A DNA stretch of 64,000 bases from Sagittula marina (GCF_014196795.1 NZ_JACIEJ010000002.1:520260-584259); one strand, 5' to 3'; numbered from the stretch's first letter, positions 20,010 to 31,019 are shown. Translations and numbers: made by a program. The notes: generated by a model not told the origin, from the sequence alone.

Positions 20010-21686
20010 TCAGAAAAGCCCCTCGATCAGGCCGTCTTCGTTGAGGTGGATCGATTCAGCCGCCGGTTTGCGCGGCAGGCCCGGCATGGTCATGATCTCG
20101 CCGCAGACCACCACGACAAAACCCGCACCAGCGGACAGCCGAACCTCTCGCACCGGGATGTCAAACCCGGTCGGCGCGCCGCGCTGGTCCGGATCGGTGG
20201 AGAATGAATACTGCGTTTTTGCCATACAGACCGGCAAATGACCGTAGCCTTGCTCTTCCCAATCCTTGAGTTGGCTCAAAACCTTATTGTCCATCACCAC
20301 GCCATCGGCGCGGTAAATCTCGCGGCAAACGGTTTCGATTTTCGCAGCCAGCGGGAGGTCATCACCGTAGAGAGGCGCATAATTGGCAGAGCCACCGTCA
20401 CAAAGCGCCACCACCTTTTGCGCCGTTTCTTCGATACCAGCACCACCTTCGGCCCAGTGTTTGTTCAAGACAGCTTCGACGCCCAGCGAGGCGCAATAGT
20501 CGATCACCGCTTGCACCTCTGCGTCGGTGTCCGTGACGAAGTGGTTGATACCCACCAAAGCAGGGACGCCGAACTTCTTCATATTTTCAATGTGACGGCC
20601 AAGGTTCAGGCAGCCGTCCTTCACCGCTTGGACGTTTTCGGTGCCAAGATCATCCTTCGCCACACCGCCGTTCATCTTCATGGCCCGTACGGTGGCGACG
20701 ATCACAACCGCGTCCGGCTTCAGCCCAGCCTTGCGACATTTGATGTCCATGAACTTTTCGGCGCCAAGGTCGGCGCCAAATCCTGCTTCGGTCACTACAT
20801 AGTCCGCGAGCTTCAGCGCCGTGGTCGTGGCGATCACCGAGTTGCACCCATGGGCGATATTGGCGAAGGGACCGCCATGCACAAAGGCCGGATTGTTTTC
20901 CAACGTCTGCACCAGGTTCGGCTGCATGGCGTCCTTCAGCAGGACCGTCATGGCCCCCTCGGCCTTGATATCGCGGCAGAAGACCGGCGTCTTATCTGTC
21001 CGATAGGCCACGATCATGTCGCCAAGCCGCTTTTCCAGATCCTTGAGATCCTTCGCCAGACACAGAATGGCCATGACCTCCGACGCGACGGTGATGTCAA
21101 AGCCGTCTTCGCGCGGGTAGCCATTTGCCGCGCCGCCCAGGGAAGACGTGATCTGCCGCAAGGACCGGTCATTCATATCGACGACGCGGCGCCACGTGAC
21201 CCGACGCGTGTCGATTTTCGACAAATTGCCCCAATAAATATGGTTGTCGATCATCGCCGACAGCAAACTATGCGCCGAGGTGATCGCGTGGAAATCGCCG
21301 GTGAAATGGAGGTTCATCTCCTCCATCGGCACGACCTGTGCGTAACCGCCGCCCGCAGCGCCGCCCTTCATGCCAAAGTTCGGCCCAAGGGAGGCTTCGC
21401 GGATGCAGATCATTGCCTTTTTGCCGATGCGGTTCAAGCCATCGCCCAGGCCAACGGTGGTTGTGGTCTTGCCCTCGCCCGCAGGGGTCGGGTTGATCGC
21501 AGTGACAAGGATCAGCTTTCCGTCGGGGCGGTCCTGCACATCGTTGATGAAGGTCTGGCCAATTTTCGCTTTGTCATGACCGTAGGGCAGCAGATGTTCA
21601 GACGGTATGCCCAAGCGATCGCCAATTTCCTGAATTGGTTTCTTTTGCGCGTCGCGGGCAATCTCGATGTCGCTCTTGTAGGTCAT
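20010..21686 (-). CDS. fhs: Formate-tetrahydrofolate ligase
   Basis: ATP-dependent formation of 10-formyl-THF from formate, linking formate to the C1-folate pool. Full-length (558 aa) with [23 protein letters not shown] (P-loop-like ATP site) and the conserved [30 protein letters not shown]. The ATG at 21686 is preceded by GGAGGAAAC. It is first of a likely fhs-(chorismate mutase-like)-folD operon; the gap to the next gene is 144 nt, so an internal promoter is possible. Marine Roseobacters use this route to process C1 units from methylated compounds. Confidence 0.98.
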   Translation of the reverse strand: MTYKSDIEIARDAQKKPIQEIGDRLGIPSEHLLPYGHDKAKIGQTFINDVQDRPDGKLILVTAINPTPAGEGKTTTTVGLGDGLNRIGKKAMICIREASLGPNFGMKGGAAGGGYAQVVPMEEMNLHFTGDFHAITSAHSLLSAMIDNHIYWGNLSKIDTRRVTWRRVVDMNDRSLRQITSSLGGAANGYPREDGFDITVASEVMAILCLAKDLKDLEKRLGDMIVAYRTDKTPVFCRDIKAEGAMTVLLKDAMQPNLVQTLENNPAFVHGGPFANIAHGCNSVIATTTALKLADYVVTEAGFGADLGAEKFMDIKCRKAGLKPDAVVIVATVRAMKMNGGVAKDDLGTENVQAVKDGCLNLGRHIENMKKFGVPALVGINHFVTDTDAEVQAVIDYCASLGVEAVLNKHWAEGGAGIEETAQKVVALCDGGSANYAPLYGDDLPLAAKIETVCREIYRADGVVMDNKVLSQLKDWEEQGYGHLPVCMAKTQYSFSTDPDQRGAPTGFDIPVREVRLSAGAGFVVVVCGEIMTMPGLPRKPAAESIHLNEDGLIEGLF

Positions 21687-21787
21687 GTTTCCTCCCCGTT
21701 GGCGGTAACGCTTTTTGGCACTGATACCCGGCCACAGAGGGGGTTGTCACCGCAATACAGACATTCTGCGACATACCTCCAATACCG

Positions 21788-22378
21788 TCAGAGCATACTC
21801 GGCTGCCACGGCGGCTGGTCGGGAACATGCAAGGTCAGGGTGTCGCCGATGGAAATGCGCCCCTCTGCTGCGACCCAAGCGGTCACGCCACGGCGCCCGT
21901 TTGCCGCGGATTTGAACTGTTTCGCGTCGTCGCCCACCACCTTTGCCAAAGAGAGGGCGGGAAACTGGCAGGGCCGGTTTTCCATGTCCACCGTCAATGT
22001 CGCACCGGAAGGCGCCTGCAGCCGCGAAGAGGGCGGCACATGGCTGAAATCCGGCAAGCCCCTCACGACCATCGACGCCCCCATGCGCGCCGGGTCGATC
22101 CGCTCAACGCCCATTTTGGCTGCTATCGCCGCAAGTTCCTCTGCACTGACAATGCTCAGCTGGCGTTCATTCCGGATCTCGGTGCCCTTGGCATACTGAG
22201 ACTTCACACGGGAACAGGAAGGCCGCGTCAGACCACCATGAAAGGACCCGGCAAGCCCCTCAAAGCTTAGCATCGCGTCGGTCAGCACCTCTGAGAGCAA
22301 TTCCTTGCGATCGCCGTTTGTGACAACCCCCAGCCAAATCACCTCGCAAGTATAATCTGTTGGCTTCAAAGCAGGCAT
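21788..22378 (-). CDS. MOSC-domain protein
   Basis: A 196-aa protein matching the MOSC (molybdenum-cofactor sulfurase C-terminal) fold: EGLAGSFHGGLTRPSCSRVKSQYAKGTEIRNERQLSIVSAEEL, a single conserved Cys in MENRPCQFPALSLAK, and NGRRGVTAWVAAEGRISIGDTL. MOSC proteins carry sulfur or molybdopterin cofactor on that Cys. No molybdoenzyme gene is nearby, so the substrate is unknown. Upstream of fhs on the same strand, separated by about 100 nt. Confidence 0.85.
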   Translation of the reverse strand: MPALKPTDYTCEVIWLGVVTNGDRKELLSEVLTDAMLSFEGLAGSFHGGLTRPSCSRVKSQYAKGTEIRNERQLSIVSAEELAAIAAKMGVERIDPARMGASMVVRGLPDFSHVPPSSRLQAPSGATLTVDMENRPCQFPALSLAKVVGDDAKQFKSAANGRRGVTAWVAAEGRISIGDTLTLHVPDQPPWQPSML

Positions 22379-22621
22379 TACCCAATCCCCTACGATCCGT
22401 GTGCTGCTGACAAACTGTCGCGGGGCGTAGGCAGGTGCAAGGGCTCGTCTTCCACTGGTGCCAGTTTGTGGCCTTTGATGTCACAAGACTGCGGGCGCAG
22501 CGCGCAAGAAAATGTGGCGGCTGGAAAGGCGTCGCGGATCATTGCCTCAATGATTGCACCGAACCAAAGTTCAACGATGCCCGGTTGCCCCAAACATAAG
22601 ACCGCGGGAGCGACGCAAAAG

Positions 22622-22652
22622 AAAACCCCGGGATCGTTGATAGATCCCGGGG
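22622..22652 (-). terminator. Terminator of ftsH
   Basis: A perfect 10-bp stem CCCCGGGATC/GATCCCGGGG with a 7-nt loop, followed on the minus strand by TTTTC, 37 nt past the ftsH stop. The remaining ~240 nt to the MOSC gene (22379-22621) hold no gene I can support. Confidence 0.85.
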
Positions 22653-22688
22653 TGTCATGTCTAAAAGACGATGCGAAAAGCAGTGCGT

Positions 22689-24602
22689 TCAGGCGCTCGG
22701 CTCGGGCTCAAGATCGCCTGCTGGCTTTGCCTTTGGCTTGGTCTTGGGGATGGCGGTCAGACTTGGCTTTTCATCCACCACACCTGATCCGCTGTCATCA
22801 TCACCCGATTGCGGAGGATCGCCACGCATCACACGCTTGATCTCTTCGCCGGTGAGCGTCTCATATTCCAGCAGGCCATTCGCCAGTCGCTCCCAATCGT
22901 CCTTACGATCGGTCAGAATCTGGAAGGCACGGTCGTAGGCATCCGCGATCAGGCGCTTCACCTCTTCCTCGATCAACCGCTTTGTTTCAGCAGAGACGGA
23001 CAGACCGGCCGTATTCCCGGAATATCCTTCCGCCGCCTCGCGGTAATCGATGTTGCCAACCTTGTCGGACATGCCCCACTGAAGGACCATGGCACGTGCC
23101 AAGGCGGAGGCCTGTTGGATATCACCCGCCGGACCGTTGGAGACATTCTCCTCGCCGTACTTGATGATCTCTGCCGCCTTACCTGCCATTGTCATGGCCA
23201 TCTTCTCTTCGCACTCGGATTTGTGCCAGTTCAGACGGTCGATTTCCGGCAAACTTACCACCATGCCAAGCGCCCCGCCACGCGGGATGATCGTCGCTTT
23301 GTAAACAGGATCACACTGCGGCAGGGCGAGGCCGACAACCGCGTGACCTGCTTCGTGGAAAGCGGTCTTTTCCTTCTGATCGTCGGTCAAGACCATGGAG
23401 CGGCGCTCCGCCCCCATCATGACCTTGTCTTTCGCGTTTTCGAAGTCTTCCATCGTCACGAAGCGACGCCCATAGCGCGCAGCCATCAGGGCTGCCTCGT
23501 TCACAAGGTTCGCAAGATCCGCGCCGGAGAAGCCCGGTGTTCCGCGCGCAATCAGGCGAAGATCAACGTCCGGGCCCAGGGGGGTCTTCTTTGCATGCAC
23601 GCCGAGGATTTTCTCACGCCCCTTGATGTCCGGGTTGCCCACGGTCACCTGGCGGTCGAAACGGCCCGGACGCAGCAGCGCGGGGTCGAGAACGTCGCGC
23701 CGGTTGGTGGCAGCGATGATGATGACGCCTTCGTTCGCTTCAAAACCGTCCATTTCGACCAGAAGCTGGTTGAGCGTCTGCTCACGTTCGTCATTGCCCC
23801 CGCCGTAGCCCTGGCCACGCGCGCGACCAACGGCGTCGATTTCGTCGATGAAGACGATGCAGGGTGCGTTCTTCTTCGCCTGTTCGAACATGTCACGCAC
23901 ACGCGACGCGCCGACACCAACGAACATTTCAACGAAGTCAGACCCCGATATCGTGAAGAACGGCACACCGGCCTCACCCGCGACGGAGCGTGCCAGAAGC
24001 GTTTTACCGGTGCCGGGAGGGCCCACCAGCAGCGCACCTTTGGGGATCTTGCCGCCAAGGCGGGAATATTTCTGCGGATTGCGCAGGAATTCAACGATTT
24101 CCTCAAGCTCTTCCTTGGCCTCGTCGATACCAGCAACGTCATCGAACGTCACCCGACCGTGCTTTTCGGTCAGCAACTTGGCCTTTGACTTACCAAAGCC
24201 CATCGCGCCGCCTTTGCCACCGCCCTGCATCCGGTTCATGAAATAAATCCAGACGCCGATGAGCAGCAGGAAGGGCAGAAGGTTCAGCAAGAAAACCTGA
24301 AAGCCGGAGCTTTCCTGGCTTTTGGCCGTGACCGGCACATCGCGCTCAATCAACATATTGGTGACTTCGGCGTCTTCCGGTTTGATCGTGACCATGTCCT
24401 GCTGGTCGGTGGTCCGGTAGCGAACCTGTTCACCATCGATCGTGACGCTGGCAACATTGCCCGCATTCACGTCATCGACGAATTCAGTGTAACTCGTCTC
24501 ACGGCTTTGCAGCGTGGACGGTCCCCCCGAAAACAGGTTGAAAAGTGCCAGGATCAGCAAAAATAGGACGACCCAAAAGGCGATATTACGAGCGTTGCCC
24601 AA
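22689..24602 (-). CDS. ftsH: ATP-dependent zinc metalloprotease FtsH
   Basis: Membrane-anchored AAA protease that degrades misfolded membrane proteins and short-lived regulators. Domains in order: transmembrane helix (residues ~6-24), periplasmic domain, second helix (~102-122), AAA with Walker A GPPGTGKT (194-201), Walker [32 protein letters not shown], and the zinc motif HEAGH. No ATG fits the family N-terminus; the start is the TTG at 24602, seven bases after AAGGAG, giving 637 aa beginning (M)GNARNIAFW. Downstream of tilS on the same strand; an excellent terminator follows. Confidence 0.97.
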   Translation of the reverse strand: MGNARNIAFWVVLFLLILALFNLFSGGPSTLQSRETSYTEFVDDVNAGNVASVTIDGEQVRYRTTDQQDMVTIKPEDAEVTNMLIERDVPVTAKSQESSGFQVFLLNLLPFLLLIGVWIYFMNRMQGGGKGGAMGFGKSKAKLLTEKHGRVTFDDVAGIDEAKEELEEIVEFLRNPQKYSRLGGKIPKGALLVGPPGTGKTLLARSVAGEAGVPFFTISGSDFVEMFVGVGASRVRDMFEQAKKNAPCIVFIDEIDAVGRARGQGYGGGNDEREQTLNQLLVEMDGFEANEGVIIIAATNRRDVLDPALLRPGRFDRQVTVGNPDIKGREKILGVHAKKTPLGPDVDLRLIARGTPGFSGADLANLVNEAALMAARYGRRFVTMEDFENAKDKVMMGAERRSMVLTDDQKEKTAFHEAGHAVVGLALPQCDPVYKATIIPRGGALGMVVSLPEIDRLNWHKSECEEKMAMTMAGKAAEIIKYGEENVSNGPAGDIQQASALARAMVLQWGMSDKVGNIDYREAAEGYSGNTAGLSVSAETKRLIEEEVKRLIADAYDRAFQILTDRKDDWERLANGLLEYETLTGEEIKRVMRGDPPQSGDDDSGSGVVDEKPSLTAIPKTKPKAKPAGDLEPEPSA

Positions 24603-24679
24603 GACGGCACTCCTTTGACAGGGAAGCGTTCGGCCCGAAGGCGCGGTTTCAGCATAACATAGACATATGTGCAGCCGGT

Positions 24680-25936
24680 TCAATGCGTGACGAGAAACTG
24701 CCTGAAGGTCAGCGACCGTGTGCCCATGGGCAAAAACTCCAGTTGGCCGATACAGCCCGCGCGAAGTCCAAGCGCCGGGCAGGCCACCAATTCGTCTCCG
24801 ACCCAGACGGAGGGCAAGGATCTGGCGGCGCGATGCGGGTGGTGGACTCGCGCGTCCGGCGGAAGCAAACGCCAACCGTCCTCCCCCAAATGCCGCAAAC
24901 CGCGCGCGTCACAAGACCAGCGCCCGTCCCAAAGGACCTGCCCCTCAGGCAAACCCTGCAAGGCCGATAATTCGCGGAAGATCCTGATCTGACTGCGTTC
25001 TGTCACCGCATCGCAGCCATGCAACGTCCCGCCGCCGCCAGACAGCAGCCGATCCAGCACGTCCTCCAGCGGCGCTATGCGCGGACGCAGTCCCTGCCCC
25101 GACACCCACATCAAAGCCGCCGCCAGAAGCCGCAGTTGGGTATCGCGCTCCAGCGCCTCAAACGCGCCGCGGTAGAACAAGATTTCCCCGGTCGGCTGGC
25201 CACAGCTTTCGCCTTCCACCCCGGCAAGATCCCAAGCTTGCGCCGCGCGCGCGGTCAAAGCCTTGCGGGCGCGACCCATCCGCGCAGCCGCGCCGGCCAG
25301 CACCTCCGCGCCCAGCCCTTCGTCTTCGAGCACGGTCAACAGGCGCCGCATACGGGCGCGGTCGAAAGCCATGTCGTCGTTCGAAGGATCGTCCACCCAA
25401 CGCCCCTGAAGGACTTTCAGGTAATGCCGCAGCTCGCTGCGCCCCATGTCCAGACAGGGCCGCACCACATCAAACCCGTGCACCCGACGTCGCGCCGCCA
25501 TCGAAGACAGTCCATCCACCCCGGCCCCGCGCGCAAGACGCATCAAAAACCCTTCGGCAACATCATCGCGCGTATGTGCGAACAAGACATGGCGCAGCGC
25601 ACCGCGCCAACCCTCGATCAACGACAACCGCGCCTCCCGCGCCGCTTCCATCTTGTTGCCCTTGCCGTCCCATTTCCAGCTTAGCGTGTCGTGTGGCCAG
25701 CCGAGCACGGCACACTCCTCCGCGACCATCTTTGCCTCTTCGGCTGCCTCCGGTCGCAAACCGTGATCCACAGTCAACACGCGCAGATCCACGCCCCAGA
25801 CGCGGGTCCAGTTATGCGCGAGGGTGAGCATGGCCATGGAATCGCCGCCGCCCGACACGGCCAAACCAATCTGCGACGGAAAAGAGGGGCCCAAAAGGGC
25901 CCCCATGTTTTCGGCGAATCGCTGATCGAGCGTCAT
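24680..25936 (-). CDS. tilS: tRNA(Ile)-lysidine synthetase
   Basis: Modifies C34 of the CAU-anticodon tRNA-Ile to lysidine, switching it to AUA decoding. The PP-loop ATP motif SGGGDS is at residues 28-33. Also visible are [39 protein letters not shown] and [15 protein letters not shown] prefer the ATG at 25936 (418 aa); an ATG eight codons upstream is possible. It sits between cpoB and ftsH, the usual alphaproteobacterial order. Confidence 0.95.
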   Translation of the reverse strand: MTLDQRFAENMGALLGPSFPSQIGLAVSGGGDSMAMLTLAHNWTRVWGVDLRVLTVDHGLRPEAAEEAKMVAEECAVLGWPHDTLSWKWDGKGNKMEAAREARLSLIEGWRGALRHVLFAHTRDDVAEGFLMRLARGAGVDGLSSMAARRRVHGFDVVRPCLDMGRSELRHYLKVLQGRWVDDPSNDDMAFDRARMRRLLTVLEDEGLGAEVLAGAAARMGRARKALTARAAQAWDLAGVEGESCGQPTGEILFYRGAFEALERDTQLRLLAAALMWVSGQGLRPRIAPLEDVLDRLLSGGGGTLHGCDAVTERSQIRIFRELSALQGLPEGQVLWDGRWSCDARGLRHLGEDGWRLLPPDARVHHPHRAARSLPSVWVGDELVACPALGLRAGCIGQLEFLPMGTRSLTFRQFLVTH

Positions 25937-26026
25937 GCAGCCCCGCTTTTTCTGGCGCATAGGGTCCGGGGTACGCCGCGTGGCCCAAAAGGACGCACGC
26001 CCCCACCCCCGCTTAGCGATTCAAAG

Positions 26027-26863
26027 TTACTGACAGGAAAACGTATCACGGCTCTCCGCCGCGCGATCCACATAGTCGGAATCACCATAACGTTGAGGCA
26101 CTTCGGCCAGCGTCACGCAAGCCTCTTGAACCGAACCCAGCTCGCCAAGCTTTGTCCCCAGGCGCCACAACGCTTCGGGCGCGCTCTGGCTGTCAGGGAA
26201 GCCACTGTAGGCATCGAGATAGCGCCGCGCAGCTTCACGCGTGTCGCCCATGCCCTCCAATGCACGGCCTTCCCCAACCAACGCGGCAGGTTCCAACGGC
26301 CCCATCGGATAGCTTTCGCGGAAGTTGGCGAACAGATCCGCAGCGCGCTGGAAATCACCCTCGTCCAAAGCGTCCTTGGCCGACCGAAAATCCTCTTCTT
26401 CGCTCACAGCCAGCTCACCTTCGAATGGCAGCGAATCGGTTCCGGATCCAGCCACAGGCGCAGAAGGCGCGGCAGGCACACCCGACTCGCCACCCAGGGT
26501 CGTTGTCTGCCCGATGGTCGCCAGATCACAGCCGGGCTCCATTTCACAGACGCGGAATTGCAGGTCGCCCAGACGGTTGGCGCCGTCCTCGGCCACTGTG
26601 ACGACGCGATGCTCCAGCTCTTCGGTTTTGGCTGTCACGCGTGCAAGTTCTGATTCGATCAGGTTCACGCGTTGCAGCACATCGCCGGAAACTGTGACAT
26701 CGCTGGCCCCGGTCGTGGAAAGCTCACGCTTCAGCTTTTGCAACTCGACGGACAGCACGGCGAGATCCTGCTGCACATCCGCCAGGGTATCCTGAGCCTG
26801 AGCCGTCAAAGGCGCGGTCAGAAAAACCGCGCCCACCAACATGTTTCTCAGAACCGATTGCAT
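26027..26863 (-). CDS. cpoB: Tol-Pal system protein CpoB (YbgF)
   Basis: A periplasmic factor coordinating Tol-Pal with peptidoglycan synthesis. Signal peptide (MQSVLRNMLVGAVFLTAPLTAQAQ), an N-terminal coiled coil (residues ~25-90, LADVQQDLAVLSVELQKLKREL onward) and a C-terminal TPR region (~150-278: FRSAKDALDEGDFQRAADLFANFRESYP ...). It starts four bases after the pal stop codon and so is in the tolB-pal-cpoB operon. Confidence 0.95.
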   Translation of the reverse strand: MQSVLRNMLVGAVFLTAPLTAQAQDTLADVQQDLAVLSVELQKLKRELSTTGASDVTVSGDVLQRVNLIESELARVTAKTEELEHRVVTVAEDGANRLGDLQFRVCEMEPGCDLATIGQTTTLGGESGVPAAPSAPVAGSGTDSLPFEGELAVSEEEDFRSAKDALDEGDFQRAADLFANFRESYPMGPLEPAALVGEGRALEGMGDTREAARRYLDAYSGFPDSQSAPEALWRLGTKLGELGSVQEACVTLAEVPQRYGDSDYVDRAAESRDTFSCQ

Positions 26864-26867
26864 GGCA

Positions 26868-27404
26868 TCACCCCATCAACGAACCGGCGGCGATCACAGT
26901 GACCGCGCGACGGTTCTTGGAATAACAAGCCTCGGTGGAGCAGACTTCAAGCGGGCGTTCCTTGCCGTAGGACACGAACTTCAACCGGCTTTGAGAGATG
27001 CCGCGGCTCACGAGGTATTCCATCACGGCGTTGGCACGGCGTGCCCCAAGCGCAAGGTTGTATTCCCGCGTGCCCTGTTCGTCCGCGTGACCTTCGATCA
27101 CGGCCATGTAGTCGGAGTTGGTCGTCAACCACTGCGCCTGCCCGTCCAGAATTGCGCGCCCCTCGGCGCTCAGGCTCGACTGGTCCACCGCGAACAACAC
27201 GCGGTCGCCAACGCGCTGGTTGAAATAGGCTGTAGAGGTCGGGTCATCGACGCTGCCGGGCAGCACGCCGCTGGTCACGCCATTGTTGGCGCCCATGCCT
27301 GCGCCACCGGCGCCATCGGCTCCGGCACCGAAACGGTTGGGGTTGGTACAGCCGGCCACGGCCAGCGCCGCCACCAGCATGAGGGCTTTAGGGAGATGTT
27401 GCAT
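26868..27404 (-). CDS. pal: Peptidoglycan-associated lipoprotein Pal
   Basis: An outer-membrane lipoprotein tethering the membrane to peptidoglycan and binding TolB. Lipobox LAVAGC with Cys19; Gly/Ala/Asn-rich linker; OmpA-like domain (VLFAVDQSSLSAEGRAIL, VIEGHADEQGTREYNLALGARRANAV) with the conserved Asp and Arg that bind diaminopimelate. The ATG at 27404 is preferred (AGGAC eight bases upstream); a GTG codon precedes it directly. 178 aa. Confidence 0.96.
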   Translation of the reverse strand: MQHLPKALMLVAALAVAGCTNPNRFGAGADGAGGAGMGANNGVTSGVLPGSVDDPTSTAYFNQRVGDRVLFAVDQSSLSAEGRAILDGQAQWLTTNSDYMAVIEGHADEQGTREYNLALGARRANAVMEYLVSRGISQSRLKFVSYGKERPLEVCSTEACYSKNRRAVTVIAAGSLMG

Positions 27405-27511
27405 CACTGTCGTCCTGCTCTGTCGCGCCCGTTTGGCGCAAGTGTTGTTGCGGGTCTTCTACCACATCCAACGCAATAAGGGAATCGGGGCTGCGCCCCG
27501 ACACGTGAAGG

Positions 27512-28849
27512 TTACTGAAGCGGTCCCCAGCTTGGATCGGATGCCCCGGCGGGGGTTCGAACCCGGCGCAGGTTACGCCCGGAAATGTCCACGGAATAGA
27601 GGGCGGAGGCCCCCTGTGCGCCTTGGGTTTCCCGCGTGAACATGATGACACGCCCGTTCGGCGCCCAAGTCGGCCCCTCGTCGAGGAAGGAGGCCGTCAG
27701 CAAACGCTCCTCAGAGCCGTTTGTGTTCATGACGCCGATGTGGAACCGCCCCTGGTTCTGCTTGGTGAACGCGATGCGGTCCCCTCTGGGGGACCAGACC
27801 GGCGTACCGTAGCGGCCTTCCCCAAAGGAAATACGCTGCGCGTCACCGCCCATTGCGGGCATGACATACAACTGTTGAGATCCACTGCGGTCCGATTCAA
27901 ACACGATCTGCGAGCCATCTGGCGAAAACGAAGGCGCAGTTTCGATCGCGGGGGTGGAGGTCAGCCGCCGCGTCGCACCACTGGCCACGTCCATTGCCCA
28001 AATGTCTGTGTTCGAGCCTTGGGTCATGGAGTAGACCACCCGACTGCCATCCGGCGAAAAGCGGGGCGCAAAGCTCATCGTGCCCTCATTGGCCTGCAAG
28101 ATGCGACTTTGCACCGCGCCGACGTCAAGAATGTGAATACGCGGGAAGCCCGTCTGGTAAGACGTGTAAAGCACTTGATTGCCGTTGGGAGAGAAGCGCG
28201 GCGCCAGAACGATGGAGGCGCTGTCCGTGAGATACTGCACGTTCGCACCGTCGTAATCCATGATGGCGAGACGCTTCTGGCGGTCATCCTTGGGGCCGAC
28301 TTCGGAAACGAAAACCACGCGGCTGTCGAAGTACGGGCTTTCGCCGGTCAGGCGGCGGTAGACCTGATCGGCCACCTTATGCGCCAGACGACGCCAGCCC
28401 TCGGAGGTCGCAGCGAATTGCATACCCTCTCCCAGCTCACGCTCTGCAAAGACATCCCAGGCACGGAACTTTACAACCACGCGACCAGCGCCATCGGTGC
28501 TGACCGCGCCAGTGACCAGCGCCTGAGCGTTGATCGCTTTCCAGTCAGCAAACTGCACCGGCGAGGCAAAGGCAGACACCCGGCTGATGTGCGCATCGCG
28601 GGGAATTTCGCGGAAAAGGCCAGTGCCGACCAAATCCTCTGCCACCACGCGGGAGATATCCTCCGCGAATTGTTCCGCCCCCGGCGTCTCTGCGACGAAG
28701 GCCGGGACCGCGACCGGCATTGGTTCGACGATCCCGCGGTCGATTTCGAGGCGCAAAGGCTCCTGTGCCGACAGGGACGACACTTGCATCCCCCCGGCAA
28801 AAACCAGCGCAAGCGCCAACATCAGCCACGTCATGGCTCGTTTTGTCAT
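27512..28849 (-). CDS. tolB: Tol-Pal system beta-propeller protein TolB
   Basis: A periplasmic protein connecting Pal with the TolQRA inner-membrane complex. Signal peptide ending SLSAQ; N-terminal TolB domain (~30-165: [32 protein letters not shown]); then a six-bladed propeller with repeated [17 protein letters not shown] motifs (~200-440). 445 aa, start preceded by GAGGAG. Unlike the textbook operon, tolB is separated from tolA by 976 nt holding a gene on the other strand, so it must have its own promoter in 28850-29149. Confidence 0.97.
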   Translation of the reverse strand: MTKRAMTWLMLALALVFAGGMQVSSLSAQEPLRLEIDRGIVEPMPVAVPAFVAETPGAEQFAEDISRVVAEDLVGTGLFREIPRDAHISRVSAFASPVQFADWKAINAQALVTGAVSTDGAGRVVVKFRAWDVFAERELGEGMQFAATSEGWRRLAHKVADQVYRRLTGESPYFDSRVVFVSEVGPKDDRQKRLAIMDYDGANVQYLTDSASIVLAPRFSPNGNQVLYTSYQTGFPRIHILDVGAVQSRILQANEGTMSFAPRFSPDGSRVVYSMTQGSNTDIWAMDVASGATRRLTSTPAIETAPSFSPDGSQIVFESDRSGSQQLYVMPAMGGDAQRISFGEGRYGTPVWSPRGDRIAFTKQNQGRFHIGVMNTNGSEERLLTASFLDEGPTWAPNGRVIMFTRETQGAQGASALYSVDISGRNLRRVRTPAGASDPSWGPLQ

Positions 28850-29149
28850 GGAACCGCTCCTCGGGATCTGCCCACCAACTGCCCAACGGGTCTGTTGCCC
28901 GCATCAATTCTTACTACATTGCATTTGATGCGCACAAAACACCCTTCAAGCGGTGTTTGCGCGGGGAATTGCCGAAAGTAGGGCACATTCCAATGTCACA
29001 TCGCAATTTCTATCGCTCGGCACGCTGAATGGCCCATTCCAAAGCGGGTTGATTTTACCTGAGTGTTTAAGTAGGGATTGGCAAGCCCAGCGGGATCAGC
29101 CAGGCAACGCGGTATCCACCGCCTTTGTTGACCGTCGCAGGAGCCCATA
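28850..29149. other. Divergent promoter region between tolB and a plus-strand unknown gene
   Basis: Three hundred bases, relatively AT-richer than the flanks, lying between the tolB start (minus) and the start of the unknown plus-strand gene. It must contain both promoters; I cannot assign -35/-10 elements with confidence. Confidence 0.4.
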
Positions 29150-29710
29150 ATGACGCCAATCCAACGCCCTGAACGCCATTGCTCTACGGACCCGCGTGGC
29201 ACACCCATCGACGTACTGTCGCTGCGTCCGGCAGAGCTGATCATGATCACCATTGCCCGGCACTATTTCGGCAGCTTCGCGGCCCCGGATCAGCAGGGCT
29301 GGCTTGGCGGCGTCAGCGCGGCGCTGCGATTTTATGGACATGACATCGGCCCCCATGCCGCCGTCGCGGTTCTGTCCGCCGTTCAGGCCATGCGCCGCAG
29401 CCGCATCTCGGCCTTCCGTTTCAATTCTGCCGACTGCGCCCATTGCGCCGCACATCTCAGCGAGAACGAACGCCAGTTCCTCAACACCTGCCGTGCCATG
29501 GCAACCAACCGCCGCGAAGCGGCCAAAGGCCACGCAATGATTCTGTGCGAGGGCAATGACACCCAGCCGTTCCTTGAAGCGATGGCCGTCATGGCCCAAG
29601 TTTGCAAGATCTCCCGCGTGACACCCCGGTCCGGCCCCGACGCCCCTGCAAAGCTACGCCGCCGGCCTCAGGTGAACCTAGTCGATGTTCCACCGCAGAC
29701 GGGACTTTGA
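29150..29710 (+). CDS. Hypothetical protein inserted between tolA and tolB
   Basis: A 186-aa soluble protein with no family I recognise. The ATG follows AGGAGCCCATA, a good ribosome-binding site, and codon use resembles the neighbours, so I consider it real. The middle contains a CxxC pair (FNSADCAHCAAHLSENERQFL), which could bind metal or be redox-active, and is mostly helical. The C-terminus is basic and Pro-rich. It is transcribed against the Tol-Pal genes and ends at a stem-loop shared with tolA. A role in envelope function is suggested only by position. Confidence 0.7.
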   Translation: MTPIQRPERHCSTDPRGTPIDVLSLRPAELIMITIARHYFGSFAAPDQQGWLGGVSAALRFYGHDIGPHAAVAVLSAVQAMRRSRISAFRFNSADCAHCAAHLSENERQFLNTCRAMATNRREAAKGHAMILCEGNDTQPFLEAMAVMAQVCKISRVTPRSGPDAPAKLRRRPQVNLVDVPPQTGL

Positions 29711-29793
29711 CACCCTCCCCTGTCGACGGGAAGACAACGCCCTTGCCCGTCTGAAATCCGATCAACCGGGGCAGTAATTTCCTGAAGTGGCGC

Positions 29794-29817
29794 AAGTCGG
29801 GGCATGGACCCCGACTT
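29794..29817. terminator. Terminator between the unknown gene and tolA
   Basis: AAGTCGGGG/CCCCGACTT, a perfect 9-bp stem with a 6-nt loop, followed by TTCC on the plus strand and adjacent to the tolA stop. It may terminate the plus-strand gene and, in reverse, tolA. Confidence 0.7.
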
Positions 29818-29825
29818 TTCCACGT

Positions 29826-31019
29826 TCAACGCAGGCGCATGTCACGCGGATTGAAGGTCATCTCGATCCGCTTCCAGCTGTCATATTTTTCAGCCGGCAG
29901 ATCATAGGCCCCGCCCTGCTCAATCTGACAGCGCAGTACGGCACGGCGTGCCCATTGGAACGCTGTATCCGCAGCGGCGCCGCTGCCACCAGTCGCATCC
30001 AGCATTCGGATGGAGCTGGAAATCACTGTACCATCCGGCTGCATGTCAAAGGCCAGTGTCACGGTCACATCCGCCGCCTGGTTGCCCACATCCACGACCC
30101 AGCACGCCTGAACAGCAATTTGCATGGCGTCTTTTTCACCGCGCGTCATGGGCGGACCCTCTGGCGCATCAGCCCCGGCACCGCTGCTTGTCAGCGTGTC
30201 TGCCAAAGCTGCGGTCAATGCATCCTGCGCCGGATCGCTGACCGGCTCGGACGGCGTCGGCGTCGGGGTTGGCTCAGATGCCGGTTCGGCAGGTTCGGCC
30301 TCCGCTGTCCGTTCAGGACGCGTGCGCGGGCGTACAGAAGCCGCCGGGGCACGGGGTGCGTCCTCGGACCCCGAAGGCTCCTCGGCCTCGGTCACGATTT
30401 CAGTCGTGGTTTCCTCTGGCGCGGTCGCCTCTTGGGCCTCCTCCACCTCATCTGCACTGGTGGCGTCGGGATCAGCGGCTTGCTGCGTTTCCGGGCCCGT
30501 CACGGCCTCCGGATCAGGGGGCGCGACGGGCTCATCGGCCACGCGCGGCGCAGGCCGCGGCTGCGGACGTCGAGAATTGTCCGGCGCAAGCACCTGTGGC
30601 GCGGGCGGAATTGGTGCCGGGTCCGGCACTGGCAGAGGCTCGGGTTCAGGCGCAGGAATAGTCGGCACCGGTTCCGGAGTGGGCGTTGGTTCCGGCGCCG
30701 GTTCAGGGATCGGCTCAGGCTCTGGTGCTGGCACAGGGGCCGGCTCCGGGACTGGTTCGGGCTCTGGAATTGGATCAGGCACGGGTTCAGGTGCGGGTTC
30801 CGGCTCAGGCTCAGGCTCCGGGGTCGGCTCCAAAGCCGGTTCAAGCAGGTCGGTATCCGAGCGTTCCGGCGCACTCAAAGCCGCGAATTCCGCCTCTGAG
30901 ATCACCGACACGTCCGCCACAGACATCTCTGGCGGCGCCGCATCAAAGATGTTGCCCAGCAAAAGCCAGGCAAAGGCCGCGGCATGCACCCCGGCGGAGA
31001 TTTGCAAATAGCGTGACAC
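29826..31019 (-). CDS. tolA: TolA, cell-envelope integrity protein
   Basis: An inner-membrane protein that spans the periplasm and transmits proton-motive force from TolQR to the outer membrane. N-terminal transmembrane helix ([17 protein letters not shown]), a very long low-complexity Pro/Glu-rich spacer (~65-180), an acidic/Thr-rich part, and a C-terminal TolA/TonB-like domain ([37 protein letters not shown]). 397 aa from the GTG at 31019. The spacer is PEPEP-type rather than the Ala/Lys helical type of E. coli. Twelve nt (11-nt gap) after tolR. Confidence 0.93.
   Translation of the reverse strand: MSRYLQISAGVHAAAFAWLLLGNIFDAAPPEMSVADVSVISEAEFAALSAPERSDTDLLEPALEPTPEPEPEPEPAPEPVPDPIPEPEPVPEPAPVPAPEPEPIPEPAPEPTPTPEPVPTIPAPEPEPLPVPDPAPIPPAPQVLAPDNSRRPQPRPAPRVADEPVAPPDPEAVTGPETQQAADPDATSADEVEEAQEATAPEETTTEIVTEAEEPSGSEDAPRAPAASVRPRTRPERTAEAEPAEPASEPTPTPTPSEPVSDPAQDALTAALADTLTSSGAGADAPEGPPMTRGEKDAMQIAVQACWVVDVGNQAADVTVTLAFDMQPDGTVISSSIRMLDATGGSGAAADTAFQWARRAVLRCQIEQGGAYDLPAEKYDSWKRIEMTFNPRDMRLR
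30590..30850. repeat. Degenerate tandem repeat encoding the TolA Pro-Glu spacer
   Basis: About 260 nt of degenerate GGCTCNGGN/ACNGGNTCNGG hexamer-type repeats, reading PEPEPxPEPxP on the minus strand inside tolA. Such repeats slip easily, so spacer length probably varies between strains. Confidence 0.7.

Noticed and set aside
20238..22199. 653-codon plus-strand open frame opposite fhs and the MOSC gene
   Set aside because: It spans two well-supported minus-strand genes and the gap between them; protein composition (His/Arg/Gln-rich) is typical of antisense frames.
30124..31011. 295-codon Gly/Ser/Ala-rich plus-strand frame opposite tolA
   Set aside because: Reverse complement of the Pro-Glu repeat spacer of TolA; low-complexity artefact.
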